Shown here in pieces: positions 45,459-55,758 of a stretch of DNA of 64,000 nucleotides. Where the stretch lies: the NCBI GenBank assembly GCA_015057825.1, contig SVDN01000002.1, forward strand, positions 80,044 through 144,043, written 5' to 3'. Position 1 is the stretch's first letter. Every line of letters begins with the position of its first letter. A program made the translations under genes and the position numbers. This DNA comes from Lachnospiraceae bacterium. Lineage in GTDB: Bacteria; Bacillota; Clostridia; Lachnospirales; Lachnospiraceae. The notes under the pieces are model-generated. The model was not told the DNA's origin and searched no databases. It worked only from the letters and a program-made list of their open reading frames with translations.

Positions 45459-47231
45459 ATGAGTACAGGTACAATTAAAAAAGTTGCCGGCCCACTGGTT
45501 ATAGCTGAAGGTATGCGTGATGCCAATATGTTCGACGTAGTACGTGTTAGTAATCAGCGTCTTATAGGCGAGATTATCGAAATGCACGGAGATCAGGCTT
45601 CAATCCAGGTTTACGAAGAAACATCGGGTCTTGGACCGGGTGAACCGGTTGAATCAACCAACGCACCTCTTAGTGTTGAACTTGGACCGGGTCTTATCGG
45701 AAGTATATATGACGGTATTCAGCGTCCGTTGGTTAAGATTATGGAACAAACAGGAAATAACTTAACACGTGGTGTTGAGGTTCCGTCACTTAACCGCGAA
45801 GCTAAGTGGACTTTTGAGCCGACAGCAGCAGTTGGGGACAAAGTAGTAGGTGGTGACATTATCGGTGAGGTAAAAGAAACACCTATTGTAAAACAAAGAA
45901 TCATGATTCCAAACGGAATCGAAGGAACAATTAAATCAATTAACGGCGGAGAATACACAATCGAAGATACAATCGCAACGGTTGAAAAGGCCGACGGTAG
46001 TGTTGAAAATATCACATTACTTCAGAAATGGCCGGTTCGTGTAGGACGTCCTTATAAAGAAAAATTATCACCGGATGTACCTTTGGTAACGGGTCAGCGT
46101 GTAGTTGATACACTTTTCCCAATCGCAAAAGGTGGTGTAGCAGCCGTACCGGGACCTTTCGGTTCGGGTAAAACGGTTCTTCAGCATCAGTTAGCAAAAT
46201 GGGCTGAAGCCGATATCGTTGTTTACATCGGTTGCGGCGAGCGTGGTAACGAAATGACAGACGTTCTTAATGAATTCCCTGAACTTAAAGACCCTAAGAC
46301 AGGCTATTCACTCATGGAAAGAACAGTTCTTATCGCAAATACATCGGATATGCCCGTTGCAGCTCGTGAAGCATCAATTTACGTAGGTATTACAATTGCC
46401 GAATACTTCAGAGACATGGGTTATTCGGTAGCTTTGATGGCTGACTCCACATCACGTTGGGCAGAAGCGCTTCGTGAAATGTCAGGTCGTCTTGAAGAAA
46501 TGCCGGGTGAAGAAGGTTACCCTGCCTACCTCGGTTCTCGTCTTGCTCAGTTCTATGAAAGAGCAGGTCGTGTAATCTCAAACGGTACGGAAGGAAGAGA
46601 AGGCGCATTATCGGTTATCGGTGCCGTATCTCCTCCGGGTGGTGATATTTCCGAGCCGGTATCACAGGCAACACTTCGAGTTGTTAAGGTATTCTGGGGA
46701 TTGGATGCCAGCCTTGCATACAGACGTCACTTCCCGGCTATCAACTGGTTAACCAGTTACTCGCTCTATGTTTCAAACATGGGTAAATGGTTCGATGATG
46801 CGGTTGACGGACCTTGGATGGAACTCAGAGGTCGTATGGTTAAGATGCTTTCGGAAGAGGCTGAACTTGATGAAATCGTTAAGCTTGTAGGTATGGATGC
46901 ACTTTCCGCACCTGACAGACTTAAACTTGAAGCAGCACGTTCAATTCGTGAAGACTTCTTGCATCAGGATTCATTCCACGAAATCGATACATATACACAG
47001 CTCGAGAAACAGTATTTAATGATGAAATTAATCTTAAATTACTATGATGAATCATTAAAAGCTTTGAATGACGGAGCTAATATTAACGATCTTGCGGTAT
47101 TGGCCGTAAGAGAAAGAATCGGACGTTATAAATACACAGCAATCGACAACATCAAGAGCGAATTCGATGCGGTAATGGCCGATCTTAAGAAAGAACTTGC
47201 AGACGCAGTTGCAAAGGCAAAGGAGGACTAA
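45459..47231 (+). CDS. ntpA: V-type ATPase catalytic subunit A
   Basis: 590 residues. P-loop GPFGSGKT at about 231-238, the catalytic GERGNEM segment, and the [14 protein letters not shown] motif. It hydrolyses or makes ATP. Its N-terminal [11 protein letters not shown] is the usual beta-barrel start. Confidence 0.97.
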   Translation: MSTGTIKKVAGPLVIAEGMRDANMFDVVRVSNQRLIGEIIEMHGDQASIQVYEETSGLGPGEPVESTNAPLSVELGPGLIGSIYDGIQRPLVKIMEQTGNNLTRGVEVPSLNREAKWTFEPTAAVGDKVVGGDIIGEVKETPIVKQRIMIPNGIEGTIKSINGGEYTIEDTIATVEKADGSVENITLLQKWPVRVGRPYKEKLSPDVPLVTGQRVVDTLFPIAKGGVAAVPGPFGSGKTVLQHQLAKWAEADIVVYIGCGERGNEMTDVLNEFPELKDPKTGYSLMERTVLIANTSDMPVAAREASIYVGITIAEYFRDMGYSVALMADSTSRWAEALREMSGRLEEMPGEEGYPAYLGSRLAQFYERAGRVISNGTEGREGALSVIGAVSPPGGDISEPVSQATLRVVKVFWGLDASLAYRRHFPAINWLTSYSLYVSNMGKWFDDAVDGPWMELRGRMVKMLSEEAELDEIVKLVGMDALSAPDRLKLEAARSIREDFLHQDSFHEIDTYTQLEKQYLMMKLILNYYDESLKALNDGANINDLAVLAVRERIGRYKYTAIDNIKSEFDAVMADLKKELADAVAKAKED

Positions 47232-47234
47232 AAG

Positions 47235-48605
47235 ATGCCAAAAGAGTATAAAACAATACAAGAAGTAGCAGGTCCTCTTATGCTCGTGCAGGGCGTTGAG
47301 GGTGTTACATATGACGAACTCGGTGAAATAGAGCTTGCTAACGGCGAAAGACGTCGTTGTAAAGTTCTTGAAATCGACGGAAGCAACGCATTGGTACAGT
47401 TGTTTGAAAGTGCTACGGGTATCAACCTTTCAAATTCAAAGGTTAGATTCCTTGGCAGAAGTATGGAACTTGCGGTTTCGGAAGATATGCTTGGTCGTGT
47501 ATTTGACGGACTTGGTCGTCCAATCGATAAAGGTCCGGAAATCTTACCTGACAAGCGTCTTGATATTAACGGTTTACCTATGAACCCGGCAGCAAGAAGC
47601 TACCCACAGGAGTTTATCCAGACGGGTGTTTCCGCTATCGACGGACTTAACACATTGGTACGTGGACAGAAGTTACCTATTTTCTCAGGTTCGGGTCTTC
47701 CACATGCCGACCTTGCAGCTCAAATCGCAAGACAGGCTAAAGTTCGCGGTACAGACGAGCAGTTTGCCGTTGTATTCGGTGCCATGGGTATCACATTCGA
47801 AGAAGCAAACTTCTTCACAAAGAGTTTTACGGAGACAGGTGCTATCGACAGAACGGTTATGTTTGTAAACCTTGCAAACGACCCTGCCGTAGAAAGAATT
47901 TCAACACCTCGTATGGCTCTTACAGCAGCAGAATATTTAGCATTCGAAAAAGATATGCATGTACTTGTAATCCTTACGGATATCACAAACTACGCAGATT
48001 CACTTCGTGAGGTATCGGCAGCACGTAAGGAAGTTCCGGGACGTCGTGGTTATCCGGGTTACATGTACACTGACCTTGCAACAATGTATGAAAGAGCCGG
48101 TCGTCAGGCAGGCAAGAAAGGTTCTATCACCATGATTCCTATCCTTTCAATGCCGGAAGATGATAAGACTCATCCAATCCCTGACTTAACGGGATACATC
48201 ACAGAAGGTCAGATTATCTTAAGTCGTGAGCTTTACCGTGCGGGAATTGAACCACCTATCGACGTACTTCCTTCACTTTCACGTTTGAAAGATAAAGGTA
48301 TCGGCGAAGGCAAGACTCGTGCGGACCATGCAAATACCATGAACCAGTTGTTCTCGGCATATGCGCGTGGTAAAGAAGCAAAAGAACTTATGGTAGTACT
48401 TGGTGAGGCAGCTCTTACCGATATCGATAAATTGTACGCAAAATTTGCGGATGAATTTGAGAAAGAGTATGTATCACAGGGCTACAACACAAACAGAGAT
48501 ATTGAGGAAACTCTTGATATCGGTTGGAAACTTCTTTCTATCTTACCTAGAGCGGAACTTAAGAGAATTAAGGACGAGTTCCTTGATCAGTACTACGGAA
48601 AATAG
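47235..48605 (+). CDS. ntpB: V-type ATPase subunit B
   Basis: 456 residues, non-catalytic partner of A; the P-loop position is degenerate (FSGSGLPH). [28 protein letters not shown] and the [16 protein letters not shown] region are diagnostic. Starts 3 bases after ntpA. Confidence 0.97.
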   Translation: MPKEYKTIQEVAGPLMLVQGVEGVTYDELGEIELANGERRRCKVLEIDGSNALVQLFESATGINLSNSKVRFLGRSMELAVSEDMLGRVFDGLGRPIDKGPEILPDKRLDINGLPMNPAARSYPQEFIQTGVSAIDGLNTLVRGQKLPIFSGSGLPHADLAAQIARQAKVRGTDEQFAVVFGAMGITFEEANFFTKSFTETGAIDRTVMFVNLANDPAVERISTPRMALTAAEYLAFEKDMHVLVILTDITNYADSLREVSAARKEVPGRRGYPGYMYTDLATMYERAGRQAGKKGSITMIPILSMPEDDKTHPIPDLTGYITEGQIILSRELYRAGIEPPIDVLPSLSRLKDKGIGEGKTRADHANTMNQLFSAYARGKEAKELMVVLGEAALTDIDKLYAKFADEFEKEYVSQGYNTNRDIEETLDIGWKLLSILPRAELKRIKDEFLDQYYGK

Positions 48606-48641
48606 ACTCTTAATTGATAGGATAAGAAAGGAGGCGTTTAA

Positions 48642-49316
48642 ATGGCTACAAAACAAGTTAATCCTACCCGTATGGAGCTTACAAGGCTTAAGAAAAAGCT
48701 TACAACTGCCGTACGCGGACACAAACTTTTAAAGGATAAACGTGATGAGCTCATGCGCCAATTCCTTGATTTGGTAAGGGAAAACAAAGCACTTCGTGAA
48801 AAAGTTGAAGCAGCTATTGCAGCATCCAACAAAAAATTCGTTTTGGCTCGTGCCGGAATGGAAGATGCCGCAATAAATGTAGCTTTAATGGCACCACGCC
48901 AGGAAGTATATTTGGAAGCGGGATACAAAAACGTAATGAGCGTTGAGATTCCGGAATTTGAATATAAAACAAGAACACCTGATGAAAATGACATTTACTC
49001 CTACGGTTATGCATTTACATCCAGTGACTTGGACGGAGCGGTTAAGTCTTTGGCAGATATTTTGCCGGATATGTTAAGACTTGCAGAGGTTGAAAAATCC
49101 TGCCAGCTTATGGCGGCCGAAATCGAAAAGACAAGACGAAGAGTTAATGCCCTCGAGCATGTTATGATCCCTGAAACACAGGCAAGCATCAAGTATATCA
49201 TTATGAAATTGGACGAAAACGAAAGAAGTACTCAGATTCGTTTGATGAAAGTAAAAGATATGCTTCTTGAAGAGGCACATGGCTACAAAGAAAAGCTTTA
49301 TGCAAATGAAACGTAA
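48642..49316 (+). CDS. ntpD: V-type ATPase subunit D
   Basis: Central shaft coiled coil, 224 residues. NPTRMELTRLKKKLTTAVRGHKLLKDKRDELMR and the C-terminal RVNALEHVMIPETQ are hallmarks. Last gene of the operon. Confidence 0.95.
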   Translation: MATKQVNPTRMELTRLKKKLTTAVRGHKLLKDKRDELMRQFLDLVRENKALREKVEAAIAASNKKFVLARAGMEDAAINVALMAPRQEVYLEAGYKNVMSVEIPEFEYKTRTPDENDIYSYGYAFTSSDLDGAVKSLADILPDMLRLAEVEKSCQLMAAEIEKTRRRVNALEHVMIPETQASIKYIIMKLDENERSTQIRLMKVKDMLLEEAHGYKEKLYANET

Positions 49317-49331
49317 AAGATGAATAATCTT

Positions 49332-49368
49332 AAAGAAGGACAAGCTTAAAAAAGCTTGTCCTTCTTTT
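49332..49368. terminator. Terminator of the V-ATPase operon, also facing the kinase gene
   Basis: AAGAAGGACAAGCTT and AAGCTTGTCCTTCTT arms, AAAA loop and T-rich end on both strands. Confidence 0.92.
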
Positions 49369-49382
49369 GGTGTGTGACAACT

Positions 49383-50660
49383 CTAAGCAGGAAACATAAC
49401 GGTTGCAACAAATTCGCCGTTATCAATAGAAGCATTGAAAATGCCGTTTTCTTTTTCAACAATTCGTTTAACGATTTTGAGACCAAAGCCGTGATTAAAG
49501 GTATCCTTTTTTGTGGTTTTTAAATTGCTGATATCAATATTTCCATCAATTCTGTTTGAGAGCTTAAATATAAGCCAGTTATTTTGATAGCCCAAGGCAA
49601 TGTTAATATAAGGATTAGTCAGCTTTTCCTCGGCTTCAACAGCATTATGAAGTAAATTCATCAAAACGGTTGATAGGGCTTCGGGATTTACATTTAATGA
49701 AGACGGAATAAGAATATCTGTGGTAACATCTATATTCTTAAGTTTACAATCTCTGATAGCTGCATTTAAAATATGGTCGACCAGCAAATGTCCGGTGTTT
49801 ATGTACTCCCGCTGACTCTTTAGTTCACCCAGGGTTTTTGTTAAAAATTTATCAATCTCATCATATTTGTTTTCTTTAAGAAGTGTTTGGATATAAAAAT
49901 AATTATTCTTTATTTCATGGCGGCTCTCTTTAACTTTTTCTTCTGCAATAGAAATTCTTTTGATGTGATCAAGTTGTTCTTTTGCCATGATAAGTGCTGT
50001 GTTTAAACGAACTTCTTCATAACGATATGTTAAAGCAGAGTAGTTAATGTGGTAATACAAAAGCAGACTTATAAGCATAACCGACGCAAAAACAGAAAGC
50101 AAAACAACACTCGGAATTGTAAAAAACGGTTCATATAAGGTGAAAAGGACAAATAAAGCAATAGGGAAAAACAGCAAAAGTTTAGCTGATTTAAATTCCA
50201 GCAGCTCGGGTTTTTTGCTGTATTTTCTAAATAAATGAGTAATGGCAAGCAGAATAAGAATTAAAATACTAAGAGTGATGATATCGAAAGTATTGTAAAG
50301 CTTTCCCGGTGTATCATAATTGAAAGTGTTGTAGAAAGGTGCCAAAGCCATTTTCCAACCTTTGTAAAAGGCAAAATAATAAAGTATTTCCGTTACTCTT
50401 GATAATCGATTCCTGCCAAGAAACAGGCAACTAAAAATAAGTAAAGCAGCGGAAGCGGTGGGAATATAGAGCATTCTCGAAAAAAAGAATGATGGGTTGC
50501 CAAACCACAAAATGCAATAATAAATAACAAAAAGTGTAAGAGATGAAAATACGGCAAAAAGTATCTTACATTTAAAGAGAGCATTGCTTGATTTAAAAAG
50601 AGAATACAGCAGTATCAAAAAAACCAAAGGACACTCGATATATTGATAAATAATATACAT
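49383..50660 (-). CDS. GHKL sensor histidine kinase (AgrC-like)
   Basis: 425 residues: about six membrane segments (1-205), a coiled linker, the phospho-accepting histidine in SRHEIKNNYFYIQTLL, and a GHKL ATPase with NLLHNAVEAEEKL (N box) and GFGLKIVKRIVEKENG. The ATG overlaps the stop of the response-regulator gene (TAATG), so the two are co-expressed. Peptide-sensing by the membrane part is likely from the class but not shown. Confidence 0.88.
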   Translation of the reverse strand: MYIIYQYIECPLVFLILLYSLFKSSNALFKCKILFAVFSSLTLFVIYYCILWFGNPSFFFSRMLYIPTASAALLIFSCLFLGRNRLSRVTEILYYFAFYKGWKMALAPFYNTFNYDTPGKLYNTFDIITLSILILILLAITHLFRKYSKKPELLEFKSAKLLLFFPIALFVLFTLYEPFFTIPSVVLLSVFASVMLISLLLYYHINYSALTYRYEEVRLNTALIMAKEQLDHIKRISIAEEKVKESRHEIKNNYFYIQTLLKENKYDEIDKFLTKTLGELKSQREYINTGHLLVDHILNAAIRDCKLKNIDVTTDILIPSSLNVNPEALSTVLMNLLHNAVEAEEKLTNPYINIALGYQNNWLIFKLSNRIDGNIDISNLKTTKKDTFNHGFGLKIVKRIVEKENGIFNASIDNGEFVATVMFPA

Positions 50661-51382
50661 TATAAAACCTCACTTGTATAAGATAAGAAAATTTGTTTAA
50701 TTTCTTCCGCCCGTCCGCGACTTATGGGAATAGTGCTTTTATCGGACAATGTAATATCGGACTTGGAAATTCTGAATATATATTTGCAATTAACAAGGTA
50801 CGAACGGTGCGGCTTAACAAAATGCCAGGGAGCCAGTTGTTCCTCTAAAGAAGAAAGCTTACACTTAATCAGAGTTTCACCGTCCACGCATATAATCCGA
50901 CAGCTATGCCCCTGCGCTTCTATATAATAAATATTTCTGATATCAAAAGAAAAAATATCACCGGATTTTGGTTCTCTAAGCTTGATGATCTGCGGTGTTC
51001 GGCGTTCAAGCTCCAGAACAAGCGAATCCGTAAGGGAAGGAAGTTTTGCTTCAAATTCATCTTTTCTGATAAATCTGAAGGGAGCCATTTCGAAAGCATC
51101 AAAGACCAGATCATCCCTGTTGGAAACAAAAACAATAATAGCCTCGGGAGTGATATTTTTGATTGTTCTTGATGCAGTAAAGCCATCCGTATCAGACATT
51201 TCTATATCCATAAATATAATATTAAAGTGGTGGTGCATTTTATAGGTATTTATAAATGAAGCGCCGCTTGAAAAAATTTCGCAGTCGACACTGCAATTTT
51301 TGCGTTTGAAAGCATCGGTTATATTTTTAACAAGATATTTTCTTGTATTTTCTTCGTCATCGACAATAGCGATACTAATCAT
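50660..51382 (-). CDS. LytTR response regulator (AgrA-like)
   Basis: 240 residues. Receiver domain with DDEENTR, phospho-site FMDIEMSDTDG and the VFVSN switch residue; LytTR DNA-binding domain from about 130 (FSFDIRNIYYIEAQGHSCRI, FVKPHRSYLVNCKYI). ATG at 51382 with GAGGAGAT upstream; an in-frame start further up is not supported. Operon with the downstream kinase; divergent from the carboxylesterase gene. Confidence 0.92.
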   Translation of the reverse strand: MISIAIVDDEENTRKYLVKNITDAFKRKNCSVDCEIFSSGASFINTYKMHHHFNIIFMDIEMSDTDGFTASRTIKNITPEAIIVFVSNRDDLVFDAFEMAPFRFIRKDEFEAKLPSLTDSLVLELERRTPQIIKLREPKSGDIFSFDIRNIYYIEAQGHSCRIICVDGETLIKCKLSSLEEQLAPWHFVKPHRSYLVNCKYIFRISKSDITLSDKSTIPISRGRAEEIKQIFLSYTSEVL

Positions 51383-51535
51383 GGGTAATCTCCTCATATT
51401 TAAAACGGTCACAAGATCATTAACCAACCATCAGGCAGGCTTGACGTGGATGATAATTTATGCCTCATAACCATTATATTATATATTACGTATCCGCACA
51501 AAAACAATTCACGCACTATATTTACAACTCAAGTC

Positions 51536-51556
51536 AATATTCGTTTGGCGAATATT
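51536..51556 (+). promoter_or_regulatory. Palindromic operator before the carboxylesterase gene
   Basis: AATATTCG and CGAATATT, perfect 8-bp inverted repeat with 5-base spacer, just upstream of a TATAAT (51564-51569) whose -35 is poor and would lie inside the repeat. Confidence 0.6.
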
Positions 51557-51616
51557 ACGGAATTATAATATAAGAGGTTGAATGAGACCGTAGTAAAAAT
51601 GGAAGGGTGGTTTTTT

Positions 51617-53329
51617 ATGAAGTACAAAAAACTATTGGCGTGTTTTGCTATTGCGGCAGTTTCCGCAACCGTGGTTGCAGGCTGTGGTTCAAACGGCAAA
51701 ACAGCAACAAATGAAGGAACTCAGGCTAAGAGCCAAGAGGCAAAAAGCGATGTAACAATGCCGGCACTTGTTGATACAAATTACGGAACATTGCTCGGAA
51801 CGCAGACAAAAGGAACATACATATTCAAAGGCATTCCTTATGCAAAAGCAAGTCGTTTTGCGATGCCGGAAGATCCGGATTCCTGGGAGGGAATAAAAAC
51901 AGCAACAACTTATGGTGAAGGCGCACCAAACTCAAATGATGGAGTAGCGGTTACGGATTTTATGACTCCTGCGGGCACAGATTGCGTTTACAAAGAAGAC
52001 TGTCAGTTCCTAAATGTATGGACAAACAGTGTAGACACATCGGCAAAAAAACCGGTTGTATTCTGGTTGCACGGCGGTGGATGGGCAAACGGTGCATCAA
52101 ACGAGCTTAGTTACTATGATGGCTATAATTTTGCACAGAATCAGGATGTGGTATTTGTATCAATCAACCATAGGTTAAATATTCTGGGCTATACGGATTT
52201 GAGCGCATACGGAGAGGAATATGCAAACTCAGGAAATGTTGGTGTGGCCGATATGGTTAAGGCTCTGGAATGGGTTAACGAAAACATCGAAAACTTTGGT
52301 GGCGACCCTGAAAATGTGACAATAATCGGTCAATCGGGTGGCGGAGCCAAAGTAATGACACTTCTGGGAATACCTGATGCAAAGGACTATTTCCAAAAAG
52401 CCATAGTATGTTCGGGAGGTGTTGCCGGAATATCTGCCGATGTAGCGAAGGCAGCCGGAACAGCATTGGTTGAAAAATGCAAAACCCAGTATGGTTTGGG
52501 CTCGGATGCGGAAGCTTTGGAAATGTTAAAAACAATGCCATATGAAGACTTGCTTGCCCTGTCTACAGACACGGGAGTAGGTGTAGGACCGGTTGTTGAC
52601 GGTACATATTATCCGGCAAAGACAATCACAGATGAAGGAGTATTAAGTGATCTTGCAAAGGATAAACCTGTAATAGTTTCAACAACTTTCTCGGAGATAG
52701 CATCCGGCGGAATGGCACAGCTTACAATAGACCCGGTAGTGTCCGGAATTTCCGCAAATATGCCAAAGGAAATATACCTTAATGTGTTTACACCTGCGCT
52801 TATGGATGAAAACGGCATAAACCAGACACTTGCGCAAAAATACCCGGAAAATCTGGACAAAATACTTGAGGCATTTAAGGAAGCATTTCCGGGACATGAT
52901 GACCTAGATCTTGCATATCTTGATAACAGTGCGCTGACAACTGATGGAATAGATATATTAAATGTAATGGCAGAACAGTCAAATGCACCGGTTTATCGTA
53001 TGTACTGGGCTGAGAAATTCCCTCTGTTTGGCGGAATGACAGCATGGCACACAGGCGGAGACCTTCCGTTTTTGTTTGACAATCTTGAAACGGTTGAATA
53101 TATGACAGCCGGAGATGACGGAAGTCTTGCAAGAATAGAAAAAGAAGCGTCAACAATGCTTGGCAACTTTGCAAAGACAGGAGATCCGAGTTTTGATGAC
53201 GTAACGTTTAAACCTTATACAACAGGCGAAAAAGCGGCACTTATATTTGATAATGACAAAACCGAAGTAAGAAACGATTTTGACGGAGCTCTTCGCCCAC
53301 TGCTTCCTGTACCGGCAAGCATGTGGTAG
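51617..53329 (+). CDS. Type-B carboxylesterase lipoprotein
   Basis: Alpha/beta hydrolase of 570 residues, lipobox VVAGC (Cys23). Oxyanion region WLHGGGWANG, nucleophile serine in IIGQSGGGAKV (about residue 240), and the histidine in AWHTGGDLPF (about 477), the carboxylesterase type-B set. It cleaves an ester on the cell surface; substrate unknown. A GGAAGGGTGG ribosome site supports ATG 51617 rather than the upstream 51578. It stands alone between two AgrCA-like systems. Confidence 0.9.
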   Translation: MKYKKLLACFAIAAVSATVVAGCGSNGKTATNEGTQAKSQEAKSDVTMPALVDTNYGTLLGTQTKGTYIFKGIPYAKASRFAMPEDPDSWEGIKTATTYGEGAPNSNDGVAVTDFMTPAGTDCVYKEDCQFLNVWTNSVDTSAKKPVVFWLHGGGWANGASNELSYYDGYNFAQNQDVVFVSINHRLNILGYTDLSAYGEEYANSGNVGVADMVKALEWVNENIENFGGDPENVTIIGQSGGGAKVMTLLGIPDAKDYFQKAIVCSGGVAGISADVAKAAGTALVEKCKTQYGLGSDAEALEMLKTMPYEDLLALSTDTGVGVGPVVDGTYYPAKTITDEGVLSDLAKDKPVIVSTTFSEIASGGMAQLTIDPVVSGISANMPKEIYLNVFTPALMDENGINQTLAQKYPENLDKILEAFKEAFPGHDDLDLAYLDNSALTTDGIDILNVMAEQSNAPVYRMYWAEKFPLFGGMTAWHTGGDLPFLFDNLETVEYMTAGDDGSLARIEKEASTMLGNFAKTGDPSFDDVTFKPYTTGEKAALIFDNDKTEVRNDFDGALRPLLPVPASMW

Positions 53330-53348
53330 GAATAAAAAATCATTTCAG

Positions 53349-53376
53349 AGGACAACCTCGAAAGGGGTTGTCCTTT
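53349..53376 (+). terminator. Terminator of the carboxylesterase gene
   Basis: AGAGGACAACC and GGTTGTCCTTTT arms around a short loop. Confidence 0.85.
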
Positions 53377-53528
53377 TGTGCGTTCATCATCTTTAAAAGC
53401 TTTTGAAAAGAGTGCTTTGAAAACCTTTAGATGCTTGAATTTAAGAGTAAATCGGTTGAAATAAAACGGTTTGTATGAGAAAATAAATTTGTAGAATTAC
53501 AAAAACAATTGATGAACAAGGAATAAAA

Positions 53529-54239
53529 ATGCTTAAAATCGGATTATGTGACGATGAAGAAATTGCCAGAAATAGTCTCAAAGACTTATTAATGGCATGT
53601 TTTGCAAAATTTAAAATTGAAGTTGAGTTTGAAGAATTCGAAAGCGCCGCGAGCTTGCTTTCATATACAACCGAACTGGATGCTTTGCTTCTGGATATTG
53701 ATATGCCATCAATGGATGGCTTTGAAGCGGCACAAGAGCTTAGAAAACGAGGGAGCAAAGTTGAAATAATTATGGCTACCGGTATGGGATCAAGATTTAA
53801 AGAGGCGTTTGACATTAAAGCGTTACAGTTTATTACAAAACCATTCGATATTAAAGAGGTTGAACATGCGGTTAATCTACTTATAAAAAAAATCTTTCCA
53901 AAAAAATACTTAAAAATAGTGCATATGCGTAGGGAGATGGTTATATCTCAAAATGATATTATAAGTATTTGTACAGATTACGGTGGTATTCAAATCCACA
54001 CCGTTAATAATACTTATAGCCACTACGAATCTTTGGAGAAAATAATATCCAGGTTAAACGAGGCTTTTATATGTGTCAATAGGACAACAATACTTAATAT
54101 AGATTATATAGCAGATATAAAAAATGATAAAGAGATGCAAATTAAACTTATTAACGGAGAAGTTTTATCCGTGTCTCGTCGTAGAAAAAGAGAAGTAAAT
54201 GAGTATATTATCGAATACAAATTAAGACAGCAAAGTTAG
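53529..54239 (+). CDS. LytTR response regulator (second system)
   Basis: 236 residues. Receiver with DDEEIARN and LLLDIDMPSMDGFEAA; LytTR domain from about 130 (IVHMRREMVISQNDIISICTDYGG, FICVNRTTILNIDYI, then basic end). It is convergent with its presumed kinase, and the two genes overlap by 4 bases at their 3' ends, an unusual layout for a two-component pair. Confidence 0.9.
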   Translation: MLKIGLCDDEEIARNSLKDLLMACFAKFKIEVEFEEFESAASLLSYTTELDALLLDIDMPSMDGFEAAQELRKRGSKVEIIMATGMGSRFKEAFDIKALQFITKPFDIKEVEHAVNLLIKKIFPKKYLKIVHMRREMVISQNDIISICTDYGGIQIHTVNNTYSHYESLEKIISRLNEAFICVNRTTILNIDYIADIKNDKEMQIKLINGEVLSVSRRRKREVNEYIIEYKLRQQS

Positions 54240-54255
54240 GCTGTCTTAATTTGTA
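54216..54255. terminator. Bidirectional terminator inside both coding ends
   Basis: A perfect 16-bp stem (54216-54231 with 54240-54255, loop of 8) with A/T-rich flanks. The stop codons of the + strand regulator and the - strand kinase fall in the loop region, so the hairpin lies within coding sequence. Confidence 0.85.
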
Positions 54256-55546
54256 TATTGGTGCAAAATTCATTTGTTCTCGAATAAAAATCAACAAAGC
54301 CGTTATTTCGTTCGATTAAGTCCTTGATCTGTTTTGTGCCATAGCCATGACTTTTGTTGTCGTTCTTTGTTGTTATTGGTAAGGAGTTTTTGTCAAAAGT
54401 AATATTGTTTTCGGTGCTGTTTATAATTTGAATTTGCAAGTATATACCATTGGGATTATTATCATATTCTATATTTATATCTATATATTTATTTATGGAT
54501 GTGCAGTTGTTTACAGCTTCAACCACATTGTTAAAGATATTGTAGAATATGATTGAAAGATCCATAGGTATTATGTCCAGCTTTCTCGTTATTTTTCCAT
54601 TTATATTTATTTCTGTGTTTGCAAGATTGGAAAAACAATATGTTAAAGCACTCGAAATGATGTCATTTCCAACGTCATATACGGTAGAACTTGATTCTTT
54701 GTGTTCATCAAGTAATGCATCAATGGATTCAACAAGTTCTTGATTTTTTCCTTCTTTAGCAAGTGTAGAAAAGTTTAGAAGATAGCCATTGAAATCATGA
54801 CGAAATTTTTTGGTATCTTCATCTTTATCTATTAGTTTTTGGAGATAAAAGTTTTGTTCTTCGAAAAAAATGCGTTCCTGCATTGCTTTGAGTTTCTGGT
54901 TGTAATTATCCTGCCTTATTTTAATAACAAACATAATAAAAATTGCTATAGCTACATAGGAAAGAGCAACTATAAAAGTTGAAAGAGATTCGTATGCAGG
55001 ATAGATTTTAGAAACATACGGTATAGCTATTTCGACAAGAGCAATACATGCTAAAGTCAAAAATGCACAAATACCAACGCTAAATACAAGAGGAGTGTTA
55101 AAGAAGCCGGTAGCATCGGATTTTATGCGATGTTTTTTGATGAAAAGTATTATCGAGAAGAATACGATGCCTGTAATCATTTTAAAAATGGCGATAAGAA
55201 AGCTATTTAATGGTTCGTCATTGGGTTTAAATATAAGTGCAAAAGGAAAACGGAAAAGGTATGCAAGAGAGTTAACTAAAAATAGAGTAAAAATACCATA
55301 TAGAATGCGAATTTTTGCAGAAGCCTTGAAGGAAAAACATGTAATAATAACCAATGCAATATTAAACGCCGGAATAATGTAAAAATCGCTGCGAATAAGA
55401 AAACATAACAGGCAAAAGCAAACAGAAACAATTATATAAACGAATCGATTTACGGATAATTTGGGGTTAAAGGAAACCTTAAGGGCAAGAACGTACTGCG
55501 GAAGTGTAAGGATGTAGTTTAATATCCATAAAAGAGAATATATCAT
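54236..55546 (-). CDS. GHKL sensor histidine kinase (second system)
   Basis: 436 residues: about six or seven membrane segments to residue 215, histidine in KFRHDFNGYLLNFSTLAKEG, ATPase with FYNIFNNVVEAVNNC and HGYGTKQIKDLIERNNG. Like AgrC-type kinases. Convergent to the regulator at 53529. GGAGGAATT lies 12 bases upstream of the ATG. Confidence 0.88.
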   Translation of the reverse strand: MIYSLLWILNYILTLPQYVLALKVSFNPKLSVNRFVYIIVSVCFCLLCFLIRSDFYIIPAFNIALVIITCFSFKASAKIRILYGIFTLFLVNSLAYLFRFPFALIFKPNDEPLNSFLIAIFKMITGIVFFSIILFIKKHRIKSDATGFFNTPLVFSVGICAFLTLACIALVEIAIPYVSKIYPAYESLSTFIVALSYVAIAIFIMFVIKIRQDNYNQKLKAMQERIFFEEQNFYLQKLIDKDEDTKKFRHDFNGYLLNFSTLAKEGKNQELVESIDALLDEHKESSSTVYDVGNDIISSALTYCFSNLANTEININGKITRKLDIIPMDLSIIFYNIFNNVVEAVNNCTSINKYIDINIEYDNNPNGIYLQIQIINSTENNITFDKNSLPITTKNDNKSHGYGTKQIKDLIERNNGFVDFYSRTNEFCTNIQIKTA

Positions 55547-55613
55547 AGTTGTTAAAATTCCTCCATGTGAAATTATTTTAATTATATATTGATGTAATGG
55601 AGCAAGTCAACAA

Positions 55614-55654
55614 AAATGACCGTTCAATCGATTAAAATGACCGCTCAATCGATT
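55614..55654 (+). promoter_or_regulatory. LytTR-type direct repeats
   Basis: Two 20-base copies beginning AAATGACCG (55614-55633 and 55635-55654) differ by one base and are 21 bases apart, i.e. two helical turns. LytTR regulators bind exactly such pairs. They lie between the second kinase gene (-) and the 22-residue peptide gene (+). Confidence 0.8.
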
Positions 55655-55670
55655 TTGGTTGAAAACCGGG

Positions 55671-55698
55671 CTGAAAAATGAAAAAATATATTTATAAA
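55671..55698 (+). promoter_or_regulatory. Probable regulated promoter of the peptide operon
   Basis: CTGAAA, 16-base spacer, TATAAA, starting 16 bases after the LytTR repeats; the weak -35 suits an activator. Confidence 0.5.
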
Positions 55699-55758
55699 TA
55701 AAATGGGGTGGCGCATTTTGTATAAGTGTAGTTATTTAGGGGGAAAGGAGGATGCTAT

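Noticed and set aside
49383-55546. Complete agr quorum-sensing locus
   Set aside because: AgrC/AgrA-like proteins are present, but no AgrB-type protease and no AgrD-type precursor were found.
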